Source of the DNA: Francisella salimarina
GTDB lineage: Bacteria; Pseudomonadota; Gammaproteobacteria; Francisellales; Francisellaceae
Reading direction: 5' to 3'
Assembly: GCF_007923265.1 (NCBI RefSeq)
Contig: NZ_VOJA01000001.1
Span: forward strand, 186,001-250,000
DNA: 64,000 nt
The stretch's first letter is position 1. Each line of letters starts with the position of its first letter. Both the position numbers and the translations under genes were made by a program. Under the pieces are notes generated by a model that had not been told where the DNA came from, did not search any database, and saw only the letters and a program-made list of their open reading frames with translations. Below, one piece after another: positions 9,660 to 17,742 of this stretch.

Positions 9660-10643
9660 CTACTTGGATAGGTAAGCACGTAAACCTGGATGTACTTTAG
9701 ATAAGCTACCATCAATTACAATACCTACAGAATACTTAGGCATCACATCTGTAATTCGTACTTTTGCTAAAACTTTACTATCTAAGACAATATGCTGTCC
9801 TGTTGCCGGATCAACACTAGTACCCCCTTCTTGGCGAATCTCATAAGTACTAGCCTTAACGACTCCATTACCACCACGATTGAAGTAAATTTCACCATCA
9901 TCTACTTTTAACACTTGAAGAGGGTATATAGCCCCAACAATTTGTTCAGATATTGTTTGACCGATTTGCTCAGCTACATAGCTTAATATCTGTGAGTGAT
10001 CACCATTATCATAGTTAGTATACTCGTTAGCGATATTTGCTGGTACTTGCAATCTAACTACATTCGACCATTTAACCTCCATCGTAGCCAGCTCAATCAT
10101 CCGATAAGCTACACTAGCTGAGACATTCAATGTTGTAAAGTCTTCTCCATAATACGAACTCTTTTTCTTACTAATGTTTAATCCCAGGATATCGCCAGTT
10201 AATATAAAATCAGCGCCTATTCTTTGATTTAGCTTAGCTTTCTCACTGGTATCATTGGAATTTATTATACGTCTAATTTCCTCTTCATAAGCTTTCTCAT
10301 CTTTAGCATCTCTATTTGATACTCTAAACTTACGTGATTGAGTTATTTGAGCTATGATATTCTGATTAAGTCCTTTTTGAAGCTCTTTCTCACTGTAAAT
10401 ACTTTCATTAGTTGCTCCTTTCGTATCAAAAGGTAATATAGCAACTGTGAACATTTTAAGATTATTACGCTCATCTACGCCTTTATATTTAAGCGTACTT
10501 CCAGAATTAGTATCTGATGAGTTATTTGACAAATTAGCTGAGCTATCAGACACAATATTTGTAGCAGAATCTGCAGCAAAAGCATTATTAGTAACTATAG
10601 AAATCAGTAAGAAAGAAAAAAAAATCAATATTTTTTGCATCAC
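9660..10643 (-). CDS. CsgG-like secreted protein
   Basis: Protein of 327 residues with a cleavable signal peptide (cleavage likely after NNAFA). The central part has the pattern of the CsgG/LpoB/FlgO superfamily: TVAILPFDTKG as the first strand, a helix with LNQNIIAQITQS, FRVSNRD, then RIGADFILTGDILGLNI and MIELATMEVKWSN. No lipobox cysteine is visible, unlike E. coli CsgG, so it is probably soluble in the periplasm or associates through partners. The C-terminal 90 residues (YPLQVLKVDDGEIYFNRGG onwards) look like a small beta domain. Its stop codon is one base from the start of the COG3014-like lipoprotein, so the two are probably translated together. Confidence 0.7.
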   Translation of the reverse strand: MMQKILIFFSFLLISIVTNNAFAADSATNIVSDSSANLSNNSSDTNSGSTLKYKGVDERNNLKMFTVAILPFDTKGATNESIYSEKELQKGLNQNIIAQITQSRKFRVSNRDAKDEKAYEEEIRRIINSNDTSEKAKLNQRIGADFILTGDILGLNISKKKSSYYGEDFTTLNVSASVAYRMIELATMEVKWSNVVRLQVPANIANEYTNYDNGDHSQILSYVAEQIGQTISEQIVGAIYPLQVLKVDDGEIYFNRGGNGVVKASTYEIRQEGGTSVDPATGQHIVLDSKVLAKVRITDVMPKYSVGIVIDGSLSKVHPGLRAYLSK

Positions 10644-10649
10644 ATTACC

Positions 10650-12074
10650 CTAGAACTGGTTTAAATATTTATTATCATCACTTTGTCTAATAATTACTTT
10701 ACCATTTAACGAAGTTTCTCCACTTTCTGTACTTTTAGCATTTTGTTTACGATATTCATCATAATTAAAGTTTTTAATCTTATTTGCTGTAGCTACTTGC
10801 TTAGGATCCCACTTTAATACAACACCATATACAGTATTCTCTGTACTTGGTAACTTATAACGCCATCTCTTAACAGTTTTAAGACCAATAATATCTAGGT
10901 TTGCTTTTGTTTTGTAATATGTAGATAGTGTCTTTTCAATATCAGTCGCATCTATTCTGCGTGTTTGCTGCGTCTTAGTATTTTTAGCAAGAGTGCTAGA
11001 TATATCCTCAGACATAGTCAAAGCTTCTTTTGTCGACATTTGCCCAGCTATTAGTGTAACTAAATTTGCTCTTGCCATAATCTCAGCTTGCTTATAACCA
11101 TAATCTCCAGCTGAAACTCCTTGAAGCTTTGGACCTGTGTACGAGCCTTGACCATATGATAAGATATATGGTTTATTATCTTCTCCAAAACCAACACGAA
11201 TACCATAATCACCCATCATATCTTCACCTGACTTATCCTTATATAAGTCAGAAGGAGATTGTCCGCCTTTACCAACGATTACAGGTTCATTACCATGTTT
11301 GATATCCTCAAACATTCCTTTAATTTTATCTGAGTAAATAACCACTACACCAATAGCAGCATTACCATTTTTTTCTACAACAAAAGTCTTAATTGGTAGT
11401 AGACCTGATAAGTTACCAAATCCTGTAGTTAAGCTTTTGACTGTCATTTGCTGGCTTAAAAGAGCTTTTCTCTTTTCATCTGGTGTTGCAAAATCATCTG
11501 GGTTTAAACCTTGATCTTTTAATTGTTTATCTAGCTTTGCTTCTTCTAATGCTTGTTGCTTAGCATCAATCGCAGCTTGAGTACCCTCTTTGGGCTTATC
11601 AGAATCTGTATTAATGTCATTTACATTAGAACCTTGTGTACTATCTATGCTTAGACTCTTATCAACTTTTGTATTTGCTGATATAAATGATATGTATTCT
11701 GCCTGTGCTTTTATTAGAGCTTTCTCAAATGCCAACTGAGCACTGTCGACATAATTTGAATTTGTTTGATTAACAGAGGCTGTACCTATAGCAGAACCAA
11801 CATAATCATATTTATCTCTAAGATTATTCTGATCGATATAACTCTCCATTACATCACTTAATATTTCTTCTGCTGATCTCTTATCTTCTGCAGTTGTTGC
11901 AACTGCTTTTGAATCTGATGAGATAGCACTATTAAGATTAGACACATCTGAACCCATATCAACAGATTGCGACTGCTCAGCTGTAGATTTAGTATCTACA
12001 GTTGTTTCTGCAGCAACTAAAGGACTTACTAATAATGATGAAACAATTAATGAACTTAATATTTTCTTTTTCAT
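10650..12074 (-). CDS. secreted protein of unknown function (DUF6844-like)
   Basis: Protein of 474 residues with a type I signal peptide (MKKKILSSLIVSSLLVSPLVAA). The ATG has an AGGAG ribosome binding site. The first 200 residues are rich in Ser, Ala, Asp and Gln and include a charged helical stretch (IDAKQQALEEAKLDKQLKDQ). The rest is a globular region with SLTTGFGNLSGLLPIKTFVV, VVVIYSDKIKGMF and VVLKWDPKQV. I do not recognise a characterised family; from memory it resembles the domain filed as DUF6844, found next to CsgG-like genes. It is the second gene of the operon, 6 bases before the CsgG-like gene, whose ribosome binding region overlaps its stop. Confidence 0.65.
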   Translation of the reverse strand: MKKKILSSLIVSSLLVSPLVAAETTVDTKSTAEQSQSVDMGSDVSNLNSAISSDSKAVATTAEDKRSAEEILSDVMESYIDQNNLRDKYDYVGSAIGTASVNQTNSNYVDSAQLAFEKALIKAQAEYISFISANTKVDKSLSIDSTQGSNVNDINTDSDKPKEGTQAAIDAKQQALEEAKLDKQLKDQGLNPDDFATPDEKRKALLSQQMTVKSLTTGFGNLSGLLPIKTFVVEKNGNAAIGVVVIYSDKIKGMFEDIKHGNEPVIVGKGGQSPSDLYKDKSGEDMMGDYGIRVGFGEDNKPYILSYGQGSYTGPKLQGVSAGDYGYKQAEIMARANLVTLIAGQMSTKEALTMSEDISSTLAKNTKTQQTRRIDATDIEKTLSTYYKTKANLDIIGLKTVKRWRYKLPSTENTVYGVVLKWDPKQVATANKIKNFNYDEYRKQNAKSTESGETSLNGKVIIRQSDDNKYLNQF

Positions 12075-12140
12075 AGTATTTTATCTCCTATGTTTTAAGA
12101 AATTTCAGATCTACTCTGAAATAACCATTTTGAAATCTAA

Positions 12141-12746
12141 CTACCAGCCAAATGTTGATTTAGTCTGTGATTTACGAATTTGCTTATCATCTTGCCATAC
12201 AACAAGACCTGTTTTTAGATCCATCATCTTCAATGTTGCCAAGAAGAATTTAGATCTCTTATCTCCATCAACATTAGTATTATCAATATCTTGAATAGAA
12301 CCATAAACCATATATCTAGCACCAATATGCTGACCAATCTTAGTAGCTGTAGTTTGATCAACCATACCACTATTAGCTTGATATCCAAGCTGCTCACGTA
12401 CATTTTTGATTTGAGACATATCAGTAACTTGGAACAATCCAGATTTGATAATCTGTGTCTGTACTGTATTTGATAACATTGTCGTATTGATATGCTCTCT
12501 TGTTTCATTACGAATATTACTAAAGAATAATGTTGGTGTATCCATAGCAGTAATTCTCTTAACCGCTCGTGAATTCAGCATATCTTCAGTCATCTTGTTT
12601 GTAATAGCTTGCAAATCAGTAGAACTAAAATTAATAGATGTTGTATCTACACCATTTGGATCCTCATAAGCAACAGTTGTTTTACTACATGAGCCCAACA
12701 AAATTAAGCTTGCCGATAAAGTTACAAATAAAAGCTTTTTCTTCAT
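12141..12746 (-). CDS. LpoB-like lipoprotein (penicillin-binding protein activator family)
   Basis: Lipoprotein of 201 residues with lipobox LLGSC and lipidated Cys20. The mature region matches the LpoB/CsgG-superfamily fold: DTPTLFFSNIRNETREHINT, a helix ending QTQIIKSGLFQVTD, then KIGQHIGARYMVYGSIQDID and LKMMDLKTGLVVWQDDKQIRK. In E. coli, LpoB crosses the periplasm to stimulate PBP1b; whether this protein does so is not shown. It lacks the long proline-rich linker of E. coli LpoB, having only about 20 residues before the domain. It is the first gene of a four-gene operon and has its own promoter at 12782-12810. Confidence 0.75.
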   Translation of the reverse strand: MKKKLLFVTLSASLILLGSCSKTTVAYEDPNGVDTTSINFSSTDLQAITNKMTEDMLNSRAVKRITAMDTPTLFFSNIRNETREHINTTMLSNTVQTQIIKSGLFQVTDMSQIKNVREQLGYQANSGMVDQTTATKIGQHIGARYMVYGSIQDIDNTNVDGDKRSKFFLATLKMMDLKTGLVVWQDDKQIRKSQTKSTFGW

Positions 12747-12781
12747 TATTTTTGTGAACAGAATAATTTGTCTATATAGCG

Positions 12782-12810
12782 ATTATAACAAAAATAATTA
12801 AGAATGTTAT
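12782..12810 (-). promoter_or_regulatory. promoter of the LpoB-like operon
   Basis: On the minus strand there is a TATAAT at 12787-12782 preceded by TGT, which makes an extended -10, and an ATAACA -35 (four of six consensus bases) at 12810-12805 with a 17-base spacer. Transcription would begin near 12775, about 29 bases before the ATG at 12746. Confidence 0.6.
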
Positions 12811-12829
12811 TGATTATAAATAGTAAAGA

Positions 12830-13477
12830 TCATCTAAGAGGTTTAGACATAATATATACACAAACTGAGCCTATTTGCTTTATAGTATATTCAGCAAAAT
12901 TACTCTTTATATATTTTTCTATCAATTCATAAGTATCATTTTTATTATCGAATATTCCTTTGTCATTAAATTTATTAGCCACCTTAATTGCAAGATTTGA
13001 GCTATAGTCATTAATGACAGTTGATCCAAATGCTACACCTTCAGATTTAAGCATCTTTGCAACATTCTCAAAAACAACTTGTTTGTTACCATTATCAGGT
13101 AAACAATGAATTAGATAGTTAAATGATATAGAGTCAAATTTGGAATAAAATTTCTCAGGAATAGCTTCAAGAATATCTACCTTATAAGTCAAAACACTTT
13201 TAGCTGGCAAAGCCTTTGCTACATAATCCAAACATGTTGGGTTTAAATCCATAAGTGTTACTTGTTGGAGCTGGTTATTAACTTTTTTTAAATAGTATCC
13301 AGAGCCCACACCTATATCTAAATGATTTTTAGAGACATTGGTTTTGTATAATTTAAGCAACTTGGAAGTCTTACATTTCCATAAAAAAGTATTATTAAAA
13401 AACAAAACCCAAAAGTTATAAACCTTTAAAACCAATTTTGAGTAAACCTTTTGGCCATCGTGTGTGCTTTTTTTCAA
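12830..13477 (-). CDS. class I SAM-dependent methyltransferase
   Basis: Protein of 215 residues with a Rossmann methyltransferase core. Motif I is HLDIGVGSGYYLKKV near residue 77, motif II has LMDLNPTCLDYV, and SISFNYLIHCLPDNG corresponds to motif IV/post-I. The first codon is TTG at 13477, with TGAGG eight bases upstream; there is no in-frame ATG before the core. The substrate is not identifiable; small molecules, quinones or lipids are all possible. The small membrane protein gene is 15 bases upstream on the same strand, so they form a pair. Confidence 0.75.
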   Translation of the reverse strand: MKKSTHDGQKVYSKLVLKVYNFWVLFFNNTFLWKCKTSKLLKLYKTNVSKNHLDIGVGSGYYLKKVNNQLQQVTLMDLNPTCLDYVAKALPAKSVLTYKVDILEAIPEKFYSKFDSISFNYLIHCLPDNGNKQVVFENVAKMLKSEGVAFGSTVINDYSSNLAIKVANKFNDKGIFDNKNDTYELIEKYIKSNFAEYTIKQIGSVCVYIMSKPLR

Positions 13478-13492
13478 TTCGATAACCTCACT

Positions 13493-13894
13493 CTACCAAA
13501 ACATATTTGAACGCATTGGCTTAATAGCAAGAATAACTATCAAGATACAATAAACATACCAAGGAACTAATATTAATACCGGAACAAGTACAACTACCAT
13601 ACATCCAAAGAAGAACTGGCTAAAAAACAGAAGAACTTGGTATGATGGCTTATTTGTCTTTAGATACATTCTAGCTTTCTCAATATATGATCCCTCAAAT
13701 GAAAATAGATGAATCACTATTGGAAATACTGCCGTTAAAAACATTAATAAATAAAAAATCCAACTCACTTCAGTTAGAACTAGATAGTTTGTAGCTACAA
13801 GCAAGCCCACCAAGAAGTAGACTATTTTAACAAGAGCAATGTCTACTAATGTGAAATGCTGTAATTTTTCTGATAAGAACTCTTCTTCATACAT
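13493..13894 (-). CDS. small integral membrane protein, unknown function
   Basis: Hydrophobic protein of 133 residues with about four transmembrane helices: ALVKIVYFLVGLLVATNYLV, the segment around IFYLLMFLTAVFPIVIHLF, then two adjacent helices from VLLFFSQFFFGCMVVVLVPV through WYVYCILIVILAI. A longer frame starts at 13948, but ATG 13894 has GGGGAG six bases upstream and is the better start. I do not recognise the family. It precedes the methyltransferase gene by 15 bases and is probably co-transcribed with it, so the two may act on a membrane substrate (inference only). Confidence 0.65.
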   Translation of the reverse strand: MYEEEFLSEKLQHFTLVDIALVKIVYFLVGLLVATNYLVLTEVSWIFYLLMFLTAVFPIVIHLFSFEGSYIEKARMYLKTNKPSYQVLLFFSQFFFGCMVVVLVPVLILVPWYVYCILIVILAIKPMRSNMFW

Positions 13895-14022
13895 AACGTA
13901 CTCCCCATTGGTGTGGCATTTACACAGTAATTTTAACTTATTGAACACACTTTAGAAACAAAAGATATTAAATAAGGATTTATTATTTGCAAACATCATC
14001 AATAGTAAAATTAAATCTAACG

Positions 14023-14556
14023 CTAGATTTTAATAGTATTTAGCTGATCAGCCGGTACTTCCTTCTCTACTGTTTCGACTTTTCCAGTGCTATCTTCTGT
14101 TTTTTTGACAATTTTAGCAGTTTTACCATCTGACTTAATTGTTATAGAACTAAATTCTTTATATACATCTGGCTTTTTAGTAACTTTTGATGTTTTAGAT
14201 TCAGCTTGTATTTGGGCAATATTCTGATCAATGTTTGCTATTGTTCTGTTGAAGTTTTCATCTATCATCTGCTGTTGCTTTTGAAAATCTGCCATCATCT
14301 TTTCTATAGGTTTATTATTAGATACTTGCGTACTGTTTTGAGGTTTTTGTTTTACCCAACCAACAGTACCATCTTTTTGATCAACTATCTCAATCCATTT
14401 ACCCTTTGAAAAAATAGCTCTAAATTGGGGATTTCGATCATCAACTGTCATAATTTTTTTCGATTTTTCATCTGGTTTTGCATACATCTGATAACTCTCA
14501 GCATATACTCCTGACACAACCATTAAACCGAATATTGTTGCTAGAATTTTCTTCAT
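14023..14556 (-). CDS. periplasmic SH3-like domain protein
   Basis: Protein of 177 residues with a short signal peptide (MKKILATIFGLMVVSGVYA). A bacterial SH3-like module follows (residues about 20-72) with YAKPDEKSKKIMTV, KGKWIEIVDQ and GTVGWVKQK. Then comes a helical, Gln-rich segment (MMADFQKQQQMIDENFNRT) and a beta-rich tail containing ITIKSDGKTAKIVKKTED. The ATG at 14556 has GGAGG five bases upstream and is preferred over the one at 14568. The gene is divergent from the two-component pair, 123 bases away, so the intergenic region could serve both. Function is unknown; SH3-like modules often bind peptidoglycan or peptides. Confidence 0.7.
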   Translation of the reverse strand: MKKILATIFGLMVVSGVYAESYQMYAKPDEKSKKIMTVDDRNPQFRAIFSKGKWIEIVDQKDGTVGWVKQKPQNSTQVSNNKPIEKMMADFQKQQQMIDENFNRTIANIDQNIAQIQAESKTSKVTKKPDVYKEFSSITIKSDGKTAKIVKKTEDSTGKVETVEKEVPADQLNTIKI

Positions 14557-14660
14557 TTCAACCTCCATCTTTTTGATGTAAATATTTTATACACAAATAG
14601 TCTAAAATTATAAATAAGTTTTATAGCTATTTTTTTCAAGTTACATGACTATTAATAAGC

Positions 14661-14666
14661 TATAAT
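14661..14666 (+). promoter_or_regulatory. candidate -10 box for the two-component operon
   Basis: TATAAT lies 20-35 bases before the possible start codons of the response regulator. No good -35 is placed correctly (TTACAT is only 14 bases upstream), so activation by a regulator is possible. A 7-base inverted pair, AATAGTC at 14596-14602 and GACTATT at 14647-14653, lies in the same divergent intergenic region. Confidence 0.4.
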
Positions 14667-14679
14667 TATAGTATGTGAA

Positions 14680-15390
14680 TTGAATATGTATATAGACTCA
14701 ATGACTGATAAACCAAAAGTTTTAGTTGCTGACGATGATAAAAAAATTGCTCAGTTTATAAAAACCAAATTTGAAGAAAATGGTATTGAAACAACATTAG
14801 CTCACGATGGCAAAGAAGCACTATTCCTAATCAATACCAATAATTATGATGTGGTTGTTATAGATTGGATGATGCCGTATTTAGACGGAATATCTTTGCT
14901 AAAAATTTTACGTAAACAAAATGTAACAATTCCTGTGATTATTCTAAGTGCACTTGATAGCACTGAGAATAAAATTCAAGGTCTTACATCAGGTAGTGAT
15001 GATTATTTAACTAAGCCGTTTTCAATAGATGAGTTAATGGTTCGTGTTAATATTCTATACAGAAGAACTAAACAAATTGCTGATGCACAGTCTCATAAAC
15101 TGACCTGCGGAGATATAGTTCTTGATGAACTCGCTCATGAAGTACGTCGCAATGATGAATTAATATTATTACAACAAAGAGAATACAAAGTTTTACATCT
15201 ACTTCTTAAACATAAAAATGAGGTGGTTAGCAAGACGATGATACTTAAAGAGGTATGGGATTATGACTTTGACCCTCAGACAAATGTAGTTGAAGTACAT
15301 ATCTCTCGCCTGCGCAACAAGCTCACTGAGAATGGTCTGCCTGACCCTATAAAAACTATACGAGGTTTTGGATATGTCATACAAGAATAA
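14680..15390 (+). CDS. bfpR: OmpR/PhoB-family response regulator (BfpR-like)
   Basis: Two-domain transcription regulator. The receiver domain has the acidic pocket VADDD, the phosphoacceptor Asp in VVVIDWMMPYLDG (Asp62 from the first codon given), the Thr/Ser position in IILSALDS and the lysine in YLTKPF. A winged-helix DNA-binding domain follows, with VLHLLLKHKNEVVSK and VVEVHISRLRNKL, ending IKTIRGFGYVIQ. The start is open: TTG 14680, ATG 14686 or ATG 14701 (MTDKPKVL) are all in frame and none has a good ribosome binding site; the last best matches the family N-terminus. It overlaps the kinase gene by 17 bases. From memory this pair corresponds to F. novicida BfpR/BfpK, linked to biofilm and antimicrobial-peptide resistance. 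Confidence 0.88.
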   Translation: MNMYIDSMTDKPKVLVADDDKKIAQFIKTKFEENGIETTLAHDGKEALFLINTNNYDVVVIDWMMPYLDGISLLKILRKQNVTIPVIILSALDSTENKIQGLTSGSDDYLTKPFSIDELMVRVNILYRRTKQIADAQSHKLTCGDIVLDELAHEVRRNDELILLQQREYKVLHLLLKHKNEVVSKTMILKEVWDYDFDPQTNVVEVHISRLRNKLTENGLPDPIKTIRGFGYVIQE

Positions 15391-16411
15391 ATTCAACGAC
15401 ACTATTCAACGTAGGTATATAATTAGCTCAAGCTTTAAAATGGCAGTGCTTTTTACAATACTTTTAGGTTTAAGTATAGCATCTTGGATTTATATAATTT
15501 TCTCCGCGCTTGGTAATAGAGTTACTGAGCATATAATCCCCCTAAGTATTGGTATCTTCTGTACAGCAAGCGTTGTCATCATCAGTTATTTGATCAGTGT
15601 TTTTGTTGTTAAGAAAATCAATTTTATAGCTAGCTCTGCTGCCTCTATTGTTAACACTCGCGACTTTAGCCAAAGAATCAAATCTGATACAAGCTGGGAT
15701 GATCTTAGTAATTTAGCTAATATACTCAATATCCTGCTAGCTAATATCGATGAGCTTTTGGTAGATATCAAAAGCGTTTCAAATAATATTGCTCACGATC
15801 TAAAGACTCCTCTAACTCGTTTAAAAAACAAGCTTGAAAGCCTTGAGCAAACTTGTCCAAATGATGACACATCTGAGGCATTGGCAGAGTGTAATCAATT
15901 GCTTAATATCTTTAATAGTATCCTAAGACTTAATCGTCTTGAACATGGTCGTGAAAACTTACTCAAAAAAAATTCTGATGTAAAAAAAATTATCGATGAT
16001 GCTATTGAACTTTATGAACCAATGTTTGAACAAAAGAATATCAAATTAGATATCTCTGTTATTTCAAAAAATTTAAATATCGATAAAAATCTTATTTTCC
16101 AAAGTATTACAAATATCCTAGACAACAGCTATAAATACTCAAAAGATAATACTGAAATAACGATTTCGACAAAAATTCAAAACTCAAAATATAACATCAC
16201 ATTTACCGATCAAGGGATTGGTGTAAATGAAGAAAATATTGATAAGATTTTTGAAAGATTCTTTCGTGAAGAAAAAAGCCGTAGCCAAATAGGTAATGGC
16301 TTAGGACTTTCTCTTGTAAGAAAAATTATACACCTTCATAATGGTGATATCACTGCTACTAACAACAATCCTCATGGCTTAATTATAGAAATCTCGCTAC
16401 CATTACATTAA
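15374..16411 (+). CDS. bfpK: sensor histidine kinase (BfpK-like)
   Basis: Membrane histidine kinase of 345 residues, counted from ATG 15374. Two transmembrane helices lie at about residues 22-44 and 56-80, with only about ten residues between them, so there is no periplasmic sensor domain. A HAMP linker follows, then the dimerisation box with His141 in IAHDLKTPLTRLK. The ATP-binding domain shows the N box (LDNSYKYSKDN), the G1 box (FTDQGIGVNEENI), the F box (IFERFFREEK) and the G2 box (GNGLGLSLVRKII). All catalytic elements are intact. The gene overlaps the end of the response regulator gene, indicating translational coupling. I recall that the equivalent kinase may be disrupted in some F. 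tularensis strains; here it is whole. Confidence 0.9.
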   Translation: MSYKNKFNDTIQRRYIISSSFKMAVLFTILLGLSIASWIYIIFSALGNRVTEHIIPLSIGIFCTASVVIISYLISVFVVKKINFIASSAASIVNTRDFSQRIKSDTSWDDLSNLANILNILLANIDELLVDIKSVSNNIAHDLKTPLTRLKNKLESLEQTCPNDDTSEALAECNQLLNIFNSILRLNRLEHGRENLLKKNSDVKKIIDDAIELYEPMFEQKNIKLDISVISKNLNIDKNLIFQSITNILDNSYKYSKDNTEITISTKIQNSKYNITFTDQGIGVNEENIDKIFERFFREEKSRSQIGNGLGLSLVRKIIHLHNGDITATNNNPHGLIIEISLPLH

Positions 16412-16434
16412 CAAATTTTAACTATGTTTTTAAA

Positions 16435-16457
16435 GGTTTAAAAATTACCCTTATAAT
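16435..16457 (+). promoter_or_regulatory. candidate promoter of the lipid-modification cluster
   Basis: TATAAT at 16452-16457 lies about 32 bases before the ATG at 16489. The -35 position (16429-16434, TTTAAA) is a poor match with a 17-base spacer. The cluster may therefore have its own promoter in addition to read-through from the kinase gene. Confidence 0.35.
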
Positions 16458-16488
16458 TAACTAAAATTCTTACAATCAATTTAAATAT

Positions 16489-17742
16489 ATGGAAAAAGTA
16501 GCAGTAATAGGAAGTGGCATATCCGGACTTGCCATCAGTTATCTTCTCAAAGAAAAATACGACATTACTCTTTATGAAAAAAATAATTATTACGGTGGAC
16601 ATGCTCGTACATTAGAGGTAAATAGCACCGCTGTAGATACTGGCTTCATTGTCTTTAACTACCACACATATTATCACTTATCGCGATTATTCAAGCATTT
16701 AAATGTGCCCGTCGCCGACAGCAACATGTCTTTTGGTGTATCTATCAAAAATGGTAAGTTTGAGTATGGATCTAGTAGTATCAAAAGTTTATTCGCTCAA
16801 TGGTCAAATATTTTCAGACCAAGTTACTATAAAATGATAAAAGATATTCTAAAATTTAATAAGATCTCAAGACAGCATCTTGAAAACAACACTCTTGATG
16901 AAAATATAAGCCTTGCTGAATATCTAGAATCTATAAATGTTGGTAACTGCTTCAAAGATTATTATCTACTAGCGATGGGAGCCTGTATCTGGAGCACTCC
17001 ACTAGAGAAGATGTATGACTTCCCTGCCCTTAGTTTTATTCGATTTTTTGATAATCATGGGCTACTTACAACTACCAAACCAGTCCAATGGTACACAGTC
17101 AAAGGCGGTAGTAAAGTATATGTTGACAAAATCATAACTCAACTAAAATCCGCTAATGTTAAATTTGCACCCCAAGCTACCAATGTAACTAGAACCCATA
17201 AAACTTTGATAACTGATATCAACAATAACACCATAGAATATGATAAGGTTATTTTTGCATGCCATTCCAATGAAGTTCTCGAACTATTAGGTGATGCCGA
17301 CAGTGATGAAAAAAAACTTATATCTGCTATAAAATATCAACCGAACTCCGTAATATTACATACAGATGCTAGTATTATGCCAAAACGCAAAGCTGCGTGG
17401 TCAAGTTGGAATTATCTAAGTGCTGAAACTAAAGACAAACGTGATGTAGTTTCACTTAGCTACTGGATGAATAATCTTCAACCCTTAGATACTAATATAG
17501 ATTATTTTGTTACAGTTAACCCGGATCAAAAACCTGATCCACAAAAAATCATCAACGAACATACTTTTGATCATCCTGTTTTTGATAAAAAAGCCATTCA
17601 AGCTCAAAAAGACTTTGATAAAATCCAAGGACTTAACAACACATACTATTGTGGAGCTTATCTACGCTATGGTTTCCATGAAGATGGTATACTTAGTGCA
17701 GTAAATGTTGCGAATAAATTAGGAATCAAAACTCCATGGTAA
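16489..17742 (+). CDS. FAD-dependent NAD(P)-binding amine-oxidase-like protein
   Basis: Flavoprotein of 417 residues. The dinucleotide-binding motif is VAVIGSGISGLAISYLL at the N-terminus, followed by ITLYEKNNYYGGHARTLEV, the usual FAD-contacting strand of the amine oxidase/desaturase-like group. YYCGAYLRYGFHEDGILSAV near the C-terminus is the second FAD-binding segment. Proteins of this kind are repeatedly found before DUF1365 and CFA-synthase genes. It probably oxidises or modifies a fatty acyl chain (inference). Its last codons overlap the DUF1365 start by 7 bases, so translation is coupled. No ribosome binding site is obvious before the ATG. Confidence 0.8.
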   Translation: MEKVAVIGSGISGLAISYLLKEKYDITLYEKNNYYGGHARTLEVNSTAVDTGFIVFNYHTYYHLSRLFKHLNVPVADSNMSFGVSIKNGKFEYGSSSIKSLFAQWSNIFRPSYYKMIKDILKFNKISRQHLENNTLDENISLAEYLESINVGNCFKDYYLLAMGACIWSTPLEKMYDFPALSFIRFFDNHGLLTTTKPVQWYTVKGGSKVYVDKIITQLKSANVKFAPQATNVTRTHKTLITDINNNTIEYDKVIFACHSNEVLELLGDADSDEKKLISAIKYQPNSVILHTDASIMPKRKAAWSSWNYLSAETKDKRDVVSLSYWMNNLQPLDTNIDYFVTVNPDQKPDPQKIINEHTFDHPVFDKKAIQAQKDFDKIQGLNNTYYCGAYLRYGFHEDGILSAVNVANKLGIKTPW

